Positions 49,621 to 64,000 of a stretch of 64,000 bases of DNA are shown piece by piece. The first letter of the stretch is position 1. Each line of letters begins with the position of its first letter. The stretch is from NCBI GenBank assembly GCA_018292915.2, contig JACVVK020000148.1, positions 425,001 to 489,000 on the forward strand, read 5' to 3'. The notes under the pieces were generated by a model. It did no database searches, was not told the DNA's origin, and saw only the letters and a list, made by a program, of their open reading frames with translations. This DNA comes from Batillaria attramentaria (Eukaryota > Mollusca > Gastropoda > Batillariidae). A program made the translations under genes and the position numbers.

Positions 49621-51770
49621 TTTGCAGTCATTGTTTAGCAGTTGCTTTGTGCAACAGGTAGAGTCTAGCCTTTGTGCTCCAACTTTGGGGTTTAATTACA
49701 TACTGCATAAGGAAGGGTTGGGACAGTCAATGGCGCAGCTTACATTTGATTCTACATGTAGGACACTCAGAGCCCTCTGTTGCAAGCATAACCCAGCACC
49801 ACAGGTTGTGTACACAGCCGGTTGACACCAGGGACAGTGTACAGTACTGGTATAATTATTGTGTTCAAGGGAATGACTACAGTTGTCTCAGGAATAACCC
49901 TTGTGATGAGGCTTTGTACACAAGTGGCTGACACCAGTGTACAGCATTATATCCTGTTCTATATAAAGCAAGACGATCAAATGAGAACAGTTGTTTTAGG
50001 AGCTGTAAGTAACTGAATATATAGCTGTTGTGATCAGGTCAAGGACGCATTCAGTATATGTTATGTATGTCTCTGCCTTTACCACAGCATTGCAAAGTAA
50101 ACTTGAATGTTGAAAACCATTATTCTGAAATCGGCACACTGATAAGCCCAGCCAGATTTCGTACAAATTTGTAGGTACATGTATCTCAGTGACTGACAGT
50201 GGTGTCCATGGATGTTTGCTTTTAGAAACGGTTGCCATGGGCACTACAGGATACATCTGACCGTCATTGATTGGGCAGTGTTTTCACAAACTTGAATCAC
50301 GCAGTAATTAGCGCTCATAGGAATATAGGTAGTGTTACCATTGGCAACATGCTCAGCAGCTAGCCCAAAGTATGCTGAGCTTTGTGCATCAGTGCATGGA
50401 GGTACTGTACTACCAGTAACAGTCCATGCCTGTGTATGCTATACACGTGTGTGTGTGTGTGTGGTCACTGGAGAGAGGTGGAGAGATGTGCTTGTGTAGA
50501 TCGGTAGTGCAAATTCTGGGAGAGAAGCCTGTTGATGTGGGGGGGGGGGGGGGGGGGAGGGGGGGATGTTTGTGTGAGAGAGAGAGGGGGTGGGGGAGGG
50601 GGAGTGTCAAGTCTACACTTTCTACACACAGTGTCAGTTACGACTGGTACTAATGCAACATAGAATTCAAACAACCTAAATACATGGCCATGTACACACG
50701 TGGCTAAACTTCACAGTGACCCCGATCAGTCAACACCAGTCTTTTCTTCCTTCTTTACAGTTTTCCCAAACGTGTTTAAGGCATCTGATTATGTACTACT
50801 CGGATGCCTGTTCACTGTTCCATTCCATGCATGGACCAAATGACCTGACAGAACAACTTTAGTTTGTTTGATTTTTTTGGTGTGCCGTTGTTGTTGTACA
50901 TCTTTTGCACATTGCCAGTCCCCATGAATAAAATCATGCAAGACCTTTTTTTTTTTTTTTTTTCTTCTTTTCACGCACACACATAATTTTAAGTTCCCAC
51001 TGCACTTCCATGTTGTCTGGTGATATCATGCATGTTGTCTGGTGATATCATGCATGTTGTCTGGTGATATCATGCACAACCTTAGTGGCAAACAGTTGTG
51101 TGGGTGGGCAGAACTTGCAAGCACAGCTTGTGTCAAACAAATCAAGAGTCTTCTTGTAGTAATTAATTCATTTAGCAACACATTACTTTCCAGCACATAT
51201 GGAAGCTGGGATAGCTGAGCGGTACAATGTTGGACTCACAATGCTTGGGTCATGGGTTTGAGTCCTGGCTTGGGCCAAATATTTGTGGTGGCCTTTTTCT
51301 TGTTGCCCCCTCTCTGGTATCACCCATATTTGATGGAAAAAGATGTTAAACCCTCAGACACCCGCCCACCATCTCACACATAGTTTGTTTTCACAGACTG
51401 CACCACAGGGCCTGGAAGGGCAATAACTTTGACTTTGAATCCTCTATAGTGCACGTGCTGGGTCGGATGGAGCAGTATTTAATATTTACTTCTGACACAG
51501 CACGTGCACTATCGTCAAAATTATCTTCTGGTCCCTGTGGTCTGCACCTTTTGTACACAAGACAGGCACACGTGAGCATGTTTTATTCAGTAAGGTTGTT
51601 TTAGATTCATTGTTTCCATGTGTCACCATTTTCTGTTTGATCCCTTGACCATGACGCCAGTGGGCTGCCTGTTGGTATTCCTGGCCATGTTCACCTACGT
51701 GACCATCACCTACCTGCCCGGACACCTCATTATGATGCTCAACTTCACGCGGCATGTCTTCGGCATCTAG
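49239..51770 (+). CDS. SPTSSA: Small subunit of serine palmitoyltransferase (SPTSSA/SPTSSB type)
   Basis: ER membrane activator of serine palmitoyltransferase, the first enzyme of sphingolipid synthesis; it raises activity and sets acyl-CoA preference. Two exons, 49239-49356 and 51661-51770, joined in phase 1, give 75 aa (human SPTSSA 71). Exon 1 has RAWDFLHYCYFQFALHT followed by MLEPAEER, matching the family's hydrophobic start and LEPWER block. Exon 2 gives a second hydrophobic segment (LLVFLAMFTYVTITYLPGH) ending HLIMMLNF, aligned without gaps to the family's HIMAIL end. The gene is too short to stand out as an ORF. A or B paralog cannot be told. The 2.3-kb intron carries GT and GA arrays and a SINE. 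Confidence 0.87.
49390..49620. repeat. GT, G and GA arrays in the SPTSSA-like intron
   Basis: GT array (about 49390-49436), G homopolymer (about 49519-49535), second GT array (about 49560-49602) and GA array (to about 49620), starting some 33 bp after the exon 1 donor. Confidence 0.9.
51009..51075. repeat. Three tandem copies of a 24-bp unit
   Basis: CATGTTGTCTGGTGATAT plus CATG repeats three times without change in the SPTSSA-like intron. Confidence 0.95.
51202..51370 (+). mobile_element. tRNA-derived SINE, plus orientation
   Basis: Head GCTGGGATAGCTGAGCGG with B-box GGGTTTGAGTCCTG, body GGCCAAATATTTGTGG, then TGTTGCCCC, ATCACCC, GATGTTAAACC and tail CACCCGCCCACC. It is the only clear copy with the tRNA head first on the plus strand. 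Target duplication is weak (CACATA-like). Confidence 0.85.
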
Positions 51771-54700
51771 CAGTCGCTCAGGACACTTTTCACTTAGGTC
51801 TAGTGTTATGATGCTACTAGTGCCCCTGGAAACAGTGGGCGTGAGCTGCATGTGCCGAGCATGTTGAGGCTTGTGCCAGCACAAGCTTGGAACAAAGCAA
51901 TGCGGTTTTGTTACCATGTGTTCTGTTTGCAAGGTCTTCTGCCACACTGGTTAGAAGTAATGAGATTTGACCCAGCCGACCCACCACCTCACAATTTTCC
52001 TGTATCTTCAAGATTTACAGAGATTCCACTTTCCACACCCTGGACAACAGGTTTGATGTTTTTTATTTTCACTGTCTGGATCAAAATTAACATCCCCAAC
52101 CAAATTTTAAAAAATCAATACCACTGCTTTTAAATAGCACAACACCGTGGTATGTAACACTGTGAGGTGTGGCTGAGGTTATAATTTCTCTGCCAGTAAC
52201 CCCCCCCCCCTCCCCCCACCCCCAAAGTTACAAGGCCTCAAAACATACATTTTTTGTTCATTCTGTTCTTCATTTCAATAGCAGTATTTTGTCTGTACAG
52301 TTCATGAAATGGGTTTCTTTTCAGAATGTTCCAGTCTTTCCATGATTTTGGTGGTTGTTCCCCCCCCCCCTCCCCCCACCCCCAACTTCATCCACACTTT
52401 ACCACTGGCTCTGTTTTCTTCTTCTTCTGTTGAATCTTGTGATTATACACACAGTCCTTAATTTTCAGAACTTACTGTGCCATATTTTTATCTGTTTTGT
52501 GTTAATGTTTGTTTGGTTGGTTTTGGGGGGCTATGTTTTGTTTTTGGTTATAAGCCAAAGTTGTGCTTTGTTACTGTAAAAGTCACTTGAAACAAATACA
52601 GCCAATGAAGAAATACACACACAAAAGTGATACTGGCACTGTCGATGAGAGACTGCACTATACCAATCCATACAAGCAAATGTTGAATAGGTGAAAGTGC
52701 AAGTGAAAGATATATTTGCAGTAGCACTTCATGGGCAAGTGAGCAAGAGAAACATGCAGGCCTCATTGTCATGATGACCACATTTCTGCAGTAAACCAGC
52801 TATGATTATCCTGCTTAAATAGTTTCCGCACCCCACCCCGTGATGGGCACTAACATATATATGGCATTTCAAGAGATGACTTGGTTGACTTCGTTTATTG
52901 GGGTGGGGGGGGGGGGGGGTGTGTCATTTTTTTTTTTTTTCTCCCATTCAGCCAGGTCTTTCCTGTCACAGCAGATAATCATTTTCAGAATAATGAATGA
53001 TGGGCGACTGGTTTGTGATGTTGGTCTACTGGTATATTCACATTTGCTGTTTGACAGCTGTGCGCCAGTGTTAAGTGTGAGGGGAGGAGCAGGTGTATGT
53101 GTATGTGCAAGTCTTGGCCCAACTTCCTTTCTGAATCTCCCAGTCATTGATTTTGTAATGGCAGCCCAGTCTGATTTCCTTGCCTGGTGAGTCTTGTGTC
53201 AAGCTGCGCCTGTGGATAAGCCATACCACACCGAACTTGTTTGCACAGGTTTTACAATGTCTTATGGCATGGTGATACCCAGCACCCGCCGCCCTATATG
53301 ATTGAAAATCCTCTAAAAAAAAGCAAGAGGGTAGCCCGGACTAGGTGATAACATGTGTATCCAGTTCAGCTGGAAAACTTGTGGTGTGGAAATTAATTCA
53401 CCGCATGAATGATGCAAGACGTTCGGAAAACATTTTTTCAGCGATCCTGTCGACACGCCATTTTCCCTTTCATGTTAAAACAAAGTGTTTGAAGGAATTT
53501 TGTTTTCTGTTGGCTTCCAAACAAACTATGTTAGACAATAATTATGAAAAACTTATTCCTGCGAAGTGAACTCTGAATTATATGCTTTCTTTAAGGGATA
53601 TTCCTTATGGCTATTAGTAGCATATCCTGTATCCAATTACATAATTTCTTAGATATTGATTGTGGAAGGCCAGCTATGCTACACAATAAACATGCAAAAC
53701 CACAGGGAAATGTTTTATGTGAAGCAGTACATTACATTGAATGTGATTATTGCTGTGCATGATATTGAGGTTGGGTGTACTTGCAGTGAAGACGAACTGC
53801 TTTACCGTTATAATGGCTAATACGGACGTATAATTATTTATGTATTCCTTTATACATGTACTCAAGGCTCTAGACTTCCTATTTAATACAGCAACTGCAC
53901 TGCTTTTTGAAAATACTCATTTTTGTTTCACACAATGATGAGTAACGATGTCCGAAGGTTGTGGAGCACGATTGTTTATTTTGCAGAGGAATCATGCTTT
54001 TGTTAATTTGTTTAAACTTATGCACTAAAAAAAAAAAAAAAAAGGTGATTGATTGATGTACAAGAAGCCAAAGGGTGAAATGTTTTGTTTATTTGTCAAC
54101 AAAAGAATCAATACTAAGGAACTCATACATTTGATTGGCATTTCAATAGGGGAAAACACCTTTAAGTTTTTTAAATTTTAAGATGCGTAACAAAAAAACA
54201 ACACACACCCATTGTGTACTTTAAGGTTTGGAAGCCTTTTTTAAAAATGATTTTCCTATAGGTACTTTGCACTGATTTTTCACTTAGATTGTTACAGAAT
54301 TTTGGCAGGTTAAAAGACATTAATTTTTCAAACCTACCACCATCTTAGGGGATTTTTGTACCAGTCACCGGTTACTGTGATACATGTACAATCATTACAA
54401 GTCCTATCGGCATAATATTGCATAACTGGAGTGTCTGTTGAAGTAGATCTTCTTTCACATGCAGTTTTGTTGTACTGGACTGTTACTTGTTCATGGATGG
54501 TGAAATAAGCCTTTTGGGGGTGTACAGATTATTATTATTTTTTTTTTTTTGAGGGGGAGGGGGGGGGGGGTTGAATGTTCTCAATAGTCTTCCAACATTC
54601 AGAGTTTTGAGTTTTCTGTTTGACTGGAAAGTGCCAGTTTTTTTTAGCACATCTGTGAACTCATCTGAACGTTCTGCTGGATTTTACAAAATTGTTTTTC

Positions 54701-55069
54701 CACTTCTAACCTAATAATTTCATTAAAAAAATAAATAAATTGAGTTTTAAAAAAAACCAAACCAACTGGCGACAGTGGTTTGGTTATTTTCAGAGCAGTA
54801 TCTTTGTTTTCCTGTGGAGAAGTTTAATCAAACAAAAGAGGAGATGTCAGAGCATCACTGACACTTTTCAGAGGGTTAAATGAAAGAATAACATGGTCCA
54901 TGACGACTTCCTGGCAGAATCATCCAGACATTGTAATAATTATCTCTAAGAGATACTATTTAAACAAAAACAAAACAGGGAAAAAAACACAGATATTTAA
55001 AGTCAAGAAAGCACACACATAGACGAGAAAACAGTACTGCATTCCCATTGTGTTGATCCCGGTGAGCCC

Positions 55070-55832
55070 ATTTTAACCTTGGCTGTACGTTGTGGATGCA
55101 ATTGCTCCCACACTTTCATTCAAATATCTGTAGCTCAGTCAATGTTTGTACCAGATCCACAAAACTTCATGACTTTGTCAATACAGGCATTGGGAAAGTG
55201 TTCACCAAACCTTGTGTATCTCGTTGGTAAAGAAAGAAGGTGCAAAAACACCTATGCTTGTAAAGAGGGGACCTTGCACGCCTGACATTACGGGCTCAAA
55301 CTCACTCATACTTTTGAAGAAGGAAAATCACGTTGGTGACCCTTGCTGCATCATTGGTGCAAACTCACTTACACGTTTTTAGAAGGATTCTCGAGGGTTT
55401 GTTTGGTTGGACATAAATGTTACCGCACAGATATCCGTGACCAAAACAACATCGCTACAGATTGAAACCGCACATATTATTGAAATGGTGGGCTGCTACA
55501 ATGATGAGATCAGTCCCTGCAAAATAAGTGAAAAACACTTGACTTTACCTCAGAACAGTTTATGGCTTGTGTCGCTGTTCTGTACACAACAGGCCTATAC
55601 AGACGATCACATTAGTGTGTGCGTGTAAGCAATTTTGATTTAATTCAGTTCTTTAATAACGTGGGTGAGTTTGCACCCACGATGTAGGGCGAGGGATGTG
55701 TTTTTTCCTTCTTCAAAAGCATGGGTGCGTCTGCAGTGATGCACAACATGCAAGTTTTCTTCTTTAAAGTATGGGTGTGCACCCATGATGTACGGTGTGC
55801 AAGTGTTTAGGTGACGTGTGGCGAAGGTTAAT
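55070..55832. mobile_element. Fold-back (inverted-repeat) element
   Basis: The left arm (about 55072-55390) and right arm (about 55640-55831) are imperfect inverted copies. TTAACCTTGGC pairs with GCGAAGGTTAA, CTTTTGAAGAAGGAAAA pairs with TTTTCCTTCTTCAAAAG, and GGTGCAAACTCAC pairs with GTGAGTTTGCACC. About 250 bp lie between. No coding capacity. Confidence 0.7.
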
Positions 55833-56334
55833 GCATTGTATCTGTAATATATATTTGTGCAGTTATGTATGTACTTCGCCAGTTACTTACTATGACTTTC
55901 TGTCACTCTGGAGCATGTATTAATTAGCCTGTCATACTTTTTCTAATTGAAGTTCTAAGTTACAATTGTATGAAAATGCATGAAGTACAAACAGTCATAA
56001 CTGCTAGTGCCTCTAAAGAATTACAGGGAAAAATAAATGGTGGTTGTGTGAAAGGGATTACACCGATGATTAATTTTGTTTCAATGTGCACATTAATTTC
56101 ATCAGACATCCCTTAAATTTTCACTGGAATAAGGCAGAGACTGAAGATTTGCTTATAACAAAGTGCTTTTTACAAATGAACAAGACTTCAGCTTCAAAGT
56201 GTGTTCAGTAAAGTGAATTTACATGGCATTTAAAAGATGACTCCATCTTCCAGTTTTCCTGTTGTTTTCCAGTTTTCTTGTTGAATGTATTGTGCCATCT
56301 CAATGGATTCATTAAAAATGGAAGTTATCGAGAG

Positions 56335-56531
56335 TTACTGTGTTCCTGTCAACTTACAAACGGCTTGTTTGTGTGTATGTTTTTGATTTACAGCCTGCGG
56401 ACTGAGGACTTGTTCAAAGCCACCTAAGTGAGCTAAAAACATTGCAAGCAATGTGACGAATTCCAAGACCAGCACAGCACACAGTGTACCCAGGATACAG
56501 AGATAAACCGCTCCATACAATTCCACCTGCA
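56335..56531 (-). other. Possible orphan exon with a membrane segment
   Basis: After an acceptor-like TTCACCAG, the minus frame reads VELYGAVYLCILGTLCAVLV and on through LEFVTLLAMFLAHLGG to a stop at 56335, a single long hydrophobic stretch. No partner exon was found and it sits downstream of PSMA3 on the same strand. It may be chance, a TE relic or the last exon of an unrecognised gene. Confidence 0.25.
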
Positions 56532-56678
56532 CTGGTGAACCAAGAAACAAACAACTATTGCATGATGACAAATTCTTTTTAATGCATGATGGATGAACCT
56601 ATATATTTACAAGGTCACTTCCCTTTCGGTTGTAAAAGAACTCTGCAACATTTTCAAAGCTGTACCTTTTTTTTGTTC

Positions 56679-56684
56679 TTTATT
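56679..56684 (-). terminator. Candidate PSMA3 poly(A) signal
   Basis: TTTATT on plus reads AATAAA on minus, about 250 bp after the PSMA3 stop. Confidence 0.5.
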
Positions 56685-56931
56685 TTTGGACAAGGCAAAT
56701 TTCATCTCTCTCTCACAGAAAGAAGCACTGTTGATGAAATTACTGTTACATCAGCCAGCGCCAAGCTTGAGCTCCTTCACCTTCAATGTCCAAGCAGAGA
56801 GTTGGTGTCTTGCTAACTAAATCCTGACCCTGCCACAAGCAGTTCGCTCAGTTAGCTGTCCTTGTCTAAGGGTAAAAATAATGGAGATGGAGGTGTAACG
56901 GGCAACATGGAATGAAGACTACATGAAACTC

Positions 56932-61673
<4,742 letters not shown>

Positions 61674-61793
61674 CTCTGGCTTTGAAGCTTCTACAGTGCT
61701 TGAAAATCAGCAGTTTCTTCGTTTCGAAGTCAGCTTTGTCATGCAGAAACTACTTCCGGTGCCGGTTCCGCACCTGCGCAAAGGAACAGTAAA

Positions 61794-62240
61794 GTTCAAG
61801 GGAAGCGATCAATGAAATAACGCAATTTCAAGATTGGCGGAGTTGTTTCCCATGACCCGTTCACAACAACCGAGTGCAGGATATGTAGCCCAGGCCCACA
61901 GCAATGTCCAAGGGAAGCAAGTCATGAAAAAAGCAATTGGCGAGTTTGGCAGAGTTGTTTCCCATGGACCGTTCACTTGGCCAGGGAGCAGAGGGGCAGC
62001 AGTGTTCAAGGGAAGCGATCCATGGTAACGCACAATGCACAAGTTTGACAGAGTTAATTCCCATGGACCGTTCACTGCAGCCTTGCTCATGTGAATCGGA
62101 GACGCAAAGCGGAAGCAATTCGTGGAGAAAAAAAAAATTCACAAGTTTGACGGAGTTGTTTCCCATGGACCGTTCACACAGATCAACAGCGATGTTCAAG
62201 GGAAGCAATTCATGAAAAGCAATTTGCAAGTTTTATGGAG
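61794..62240. repeat. Minisatellite, ~100-bp unit, four full and one partial copies
   Basis: GAGTTGTTTCCCATGGACCG (or a close variant) recurs at about 61840, 61952, 62051 and 62153, with a decayed one at about 62238. GTTCAAGGGAAGCAATTCATG recurs between them. Spacing is 112, 99, 102 and 85 bp, so units vary by indels. It lies within 150 bp of the PSMA3 start codon. Confidence 0.9.
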
Positions 62241-62672
62241 CCGGTTCCCCCCTCCCACCCCCTCCCCCTCCCACCCCCCTCACACACACATACTTCTTAT
62301 TAATTTTGTTTCTCTTCAGTGGTGGGGGTTGGGGTTGGGGAGTAAACTCGGAGCTGTGAATAATATGTAATTAGGCAATAGTGAAATGGAGGTGTATTTT
62401 ATTCTGAACCGTCTGATTTGCAAGCCTGGGCCTTGGTCTCTAGTGTTTCGGGCAGCGATGTACCTTCTTTTCTGACCATGCACATGTCGCTGGTAGGCAG
62501 TCTGTAGGAGCTCAGTTTGACAGTATAACACGGTGTGCACTAGGGCACTTCAATCAATCAATCAATTAGTCAATTACTTACTTATTCAGTCAGTCAATCA
62601 GTCAGGTACCAAGGTCTAAAAACATTTTAACTTACAGCACAGGATTGTAACACGAACATGCAGTTCCCTTTA

Positions 62673-62775
62673 ATAATAATAATAATAATAATAAATGGCA
62701 TTTGTAGGGTGCATTTCTTTGGCATAAACTCAATGCGCCAATCACTCACCGACACTCACGCACATTTTACAAACA
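62673..62775. repeat. Dispersed (AAT)n-headed repeat, copy 2
   Basis: TAATAATAAT array, then GGCATTTGTAGGGTGCATTT, AATGCGCCAATCACTC and ACATTTTACAAA, a diverged counterpart of 42699-42790. Confidence 0.5.
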
Positions 62776-63180
62776 GTGGACAGACATACACTGGTATATG
62801 CAGCTGCCGTTTCCAGTCAGCCGGCAGCGGTATAAGATACATTGTAACAGGATGGGGTTACCTGGAGTTTTTATCTTTAGCGGTGAAATTCAGAACTGGG
62901 TTACAGCCATAAAATATAGGACGTACACCAGATCTGATAAAACTGAGTGCAATAAATCACTGTTTGTAGCAGTGGCTACAGCCTGTTCAACACTGTCATG
63001 TTCATGAGATCTGCCGCGAGACTGAGGTCCAGTCAAATGGTATTGTTCCGTCTGATCGCTCTGAGCCTGCCGGAACCCTGGGCTTGACTAATCTGCGGTT
63101 TGTTCGTTTCTTTGTTTGCTTTTGTTTCCTGTAATGCGGCGGCAACGTAGAGACTAATGACGGGTGGGCAAAAATAGGTT

Positions 63181-63300
63181 CACTGACTGTCTGCCAGTAA
63201 AATCAGGATTAAGTTCAGTGTTGAATTTCAGTGACACGTAACTGACCCAGACTGATTTCACTGAGAGCCATCAGTTCGCAGTTTTGGGGTTTCAGGGTTT
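63181..63300. other. CAGT/ACTG-rich patch
   Basis: A hand count gives about 10 CAGT plus ACTG in 120 bp, against about 1 expected. Confidence 0.65.
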
Positions 63301-64000
63301 TTTTTTGGGGGGGGGGGGGGGGGGGTTTGTCAAGTTTTTCAGGGTTTTTTTTTAAAGCAGCGATAGTACATGTACTTGGTGAAAGAGTAACTTCCTAATT
63401 TAAAAAAAAAAAAGTTTTGTCACGCATGTAGCAAGACTATACGGAATCAGTCACAGCTAATCATGAGGTTTACTGGTTGCAAACCCAACTCCGTCTGACC
63501 CTATACGTTAGATACCCACGAGCTGTAGTGGTCGGCAGACTTTCCTACTATCGTCGGATCCGGAACAGGGTTGACTCTGACAAAGCGTAGGCCTGTACAT
63601 AATTATCAGTGCGCGGGCTCTGCGGCGCGGCAGCCACCTGGTCAGGTCAGCGTGACACAGCTGAGCAGAAACATGAACTACGCCTTACCAGATGTTACAT
63701 GGTCAGTCACTATGCATAAACAACAAATAACTTGAAGCCCCTGACTGAGGGAACGATCGATATTACAGAGAGAGACGGACGTGATCATCAGTTTTACAGT
63801 CTCCGTCAGTATTCTCCTCATTACATTTTGATAACTGAGTCGTGCCGGCGCTGCAGCCACTCAGACGGGGGCGTTTCTAGTCCTATGCCGTGTCGCTAGT
63901 CCTACGTTAATCAGTGTCGAGAGTCCGATGATCAGTTTTGCGCATTTTTTTTTTTTTTTTTTTGGTTTGTTTGTTTGTGTTTTGTCCGATAGTCCGATGT

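Larger units (their letters stand above)
51771..56931. other. Convergent SPTSSA-like/PSMA3 spacer with long AT-rich 3' DNA
   Basis: It holds the SPTSSA-like 3' UTR; AATAAA candidates lie at 53685-53690 and near 54730 and 56031, with no clear winner. There are C/G/T homopolymers (about 52200, 52360, 52902, 54546), a fold-back element (55070-55832), a possible orphan exon (56335-56531) and the PSMA3 3' UTR. Confidence 0.6.
61674..64000. other. PSMA3 5' flank and right edge of window
   Basis: No supported exon. Just upstream of the PSMA3 ATG, an ACTTCCGGTGCCGG site (about 61751-61764; CCGGAAGT on minus) suggests a TATA-less ETS-type promoter. Beyond it lie the 100-bp minisatellite, a dispersed (AAT)n-headed repeat, a CAGT patch (63181-63300), a TG homopolymer zone (about 63300-63325) and a further T run near 63947. 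Confidence 0.6.

Noticed and set aside
61809..62229. Repeated LFPMDRS/MGNNS frames
   Set aside because: They are translations of the 100-bp minisatellite in both directions. Frames differ between units because of indels.

Overview
The window is eukaryotic (animal) nuclear DNA. Coding sequence is split into short exons with GT/AG junctions and phases that add up. Introns and intergenic DNA are full of (GT/CA)n arrays, homopolymer G/C runs, tRNA-derived SINEs and small TIR elements. The secreted GH5 beta-mannanase (a family well known from abalone, mussel and other molluscs) and the general style suggest a mollusc, probably a gastropod. That assignment is inference, not something the sequence proves.

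Seven protein-coding genes can be assembled exon by exon: (1) a secreted endo-beta-1,4-mannanase, minus strand, 145-2996, cut by the left window edge; (2) ADPGK, ADP-dependent glucokinase, plus, 6398-10264; (3) NRDE2, plus, 12761-20877; (4) GFM2, mitochondrial ribosome-recycling EF-G2, minus, 21362-27880; (5) an LRRC74-like leucine-rich-repeat protein, plus, 33306-45669; (6) a small subunit of serine palmitoyltransferase (SPTSSA/B type), plus, 49239-51770; (7) PSMA3, proteasome alpha-7 (alpha type-3), minus, 56932-61673. These genes do not form one pathway. They are ordinary independent transcription units: mannanase and ADPGK diverge, ADPGK and NRDE2 run head to tail, NRDE2 and GFM2 converge with 484 bp between stops, GFM2 and LRRC74-like diverge, and SPTSSA-like and PSMA3 converge.

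The non-coding DNA is the unusual part. There are at least five members of one tRNA-derived SINE family with a (CCCA)n-type tail; three have clear 12-14 bp target-site duplications and one of these is 5'-truncated. There are five TIR or fold-back elements: one splits a tandem duplication (4160-5234), and one in a GFM2 intron is a 1,001-bp element packed with TCGCGA palindromes. A roughly 100-bp minisatellite lies just upstream of PSMA3. A decayed extra copy of an LRR exon lies in intron 1 of the LRR gene. GT/CA arrays sit directly against splice sites in four genes; in one case the splice donor has been duplicated in frame inside the array. Finally, patches with a strong excess of the tetranucleotide CAGT/ACTG occur in the 5' intergenic spaces (about 3.4-3.8, 28.1, 47.3-47.8 and 63.2 kb). 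I know of no named family that explains them.
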